A stretch of 64,000 bases of DNA from Opisthocomus hoazin (taxonomy: Eukaryota; Chordata; Aves; Opisthocomiformes; Opisthocomidae): NCBI RefSeq assembly GCF_030867145.1, contig NC_134428.1:248001-312000 (forward strand), given 5' to 3'. Of the stretch, positions 63,781 to 64,000 are shown piece after piece (position 1 is the first letter of the stretch; every line of letters starts with the position of its first letter). The notes below the pieces were generated by a model. That model was given only the letters and a program-made list of their open reading frames with translations. It did not search any database and had not been told where the DNA came from. Both the position numbers and the translations under genes were made by a program.

Positions 63781-64000
63781 GGTGCATCTCAGACACAAAT
63801 ATTTCTCCAGTTTCATTGATTTCACATAGATACAATAAGATACCCCACATTTACACAAAGCCTCTCGGTCACTGCTGTCCCATCATGTGCTCGGGCGCAA
63901 GAGACACGGCACCCAAAATACCAGCCCCCTTCCTGCAGTGAGCCTGGGTCCTTCGGCAGAGGGGATCTCCCAGTCACTGTGCCAGTCAGGTGCCTGCTGC

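Noticed and set aside
1-64000. tRNA or rRNA genes
   Set aside because: I found no convincing cloverleaf with A and B box or rRNA-like sequence by eye. A covariance-model search would be decisive.

Overview
This window is eukaryotic and almost certainly from a bird. Three signals say so. The intact genes are single-exon olfactory receptors (ORs) of the bird-expanded OR14-like (gamma-c) type. CR1 LINEs with the typical 3' end of short ATTCTRTG-like repeats occur throughout, from near full length to ancient relics. Several long terminal repeats (LTRs) and a pol remnant look like avian ERVL-type elements. I cannot name the species.

Layout. 0-2.3 kb: duplicated non-coding sequence and repeat relics. 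2.3-11.5 kb: an OR pseudogene (minus), CR1 and LTR fragments, then an intact OR (7642-8565, minus) with about 3 kb of duplicated upstream DNA. 12-21 kb: LTR pieces, a broken ERVL-type pro-pol fragment, a solo LTR with target-site duplication, and CR1 copies of at least three ages. 21-26 kb: an OR unit on the plus strand, an inverted copy of the 7.6-11.5 kb unit, whose usual ATG is now CTG. 26-33 kb: mostly CR1 relics. 33-37.1 kb: a further OR unit with an intact OR (36169-37134, plus). 37.5-42.8 kb: an OR pseudogene from a different OR subfamily, split by a near full-length CR1 that still has an uninterrupted 934-codon endonuclease-reverse transcriptase frame. 43-46.5 kb: CR1 relics, a degenerate telomere-like stretch, a probable LTR, a decayed 64-bp tandem array and a perfect 23-bp inverted repeat. 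46.6-60.7 kb: a large inverted duplication with arms of about 5 and 4 kb, with a second, nearly intact CR1 at the inner edge of the right arm. 60.7-64 kb: relics and sequence related to the first 2 kb.

How it fits together. The host genes are odorant receptors only. The OR units share not just the coding exon but a 3' splice site just before the start codon and 3-4 kb of upstream DNA, so the cluster grew by block duplication and inversion. CR1 and ERV insertions then broke or separated copies. Insertions present in one arm and absent from the other give relative dates for these events. All coordinates of old repeats are approximate, made by eye without alignment software. LTR family recognition rests on recalled avian repeat sequences and should be confirmed with a repeat library.
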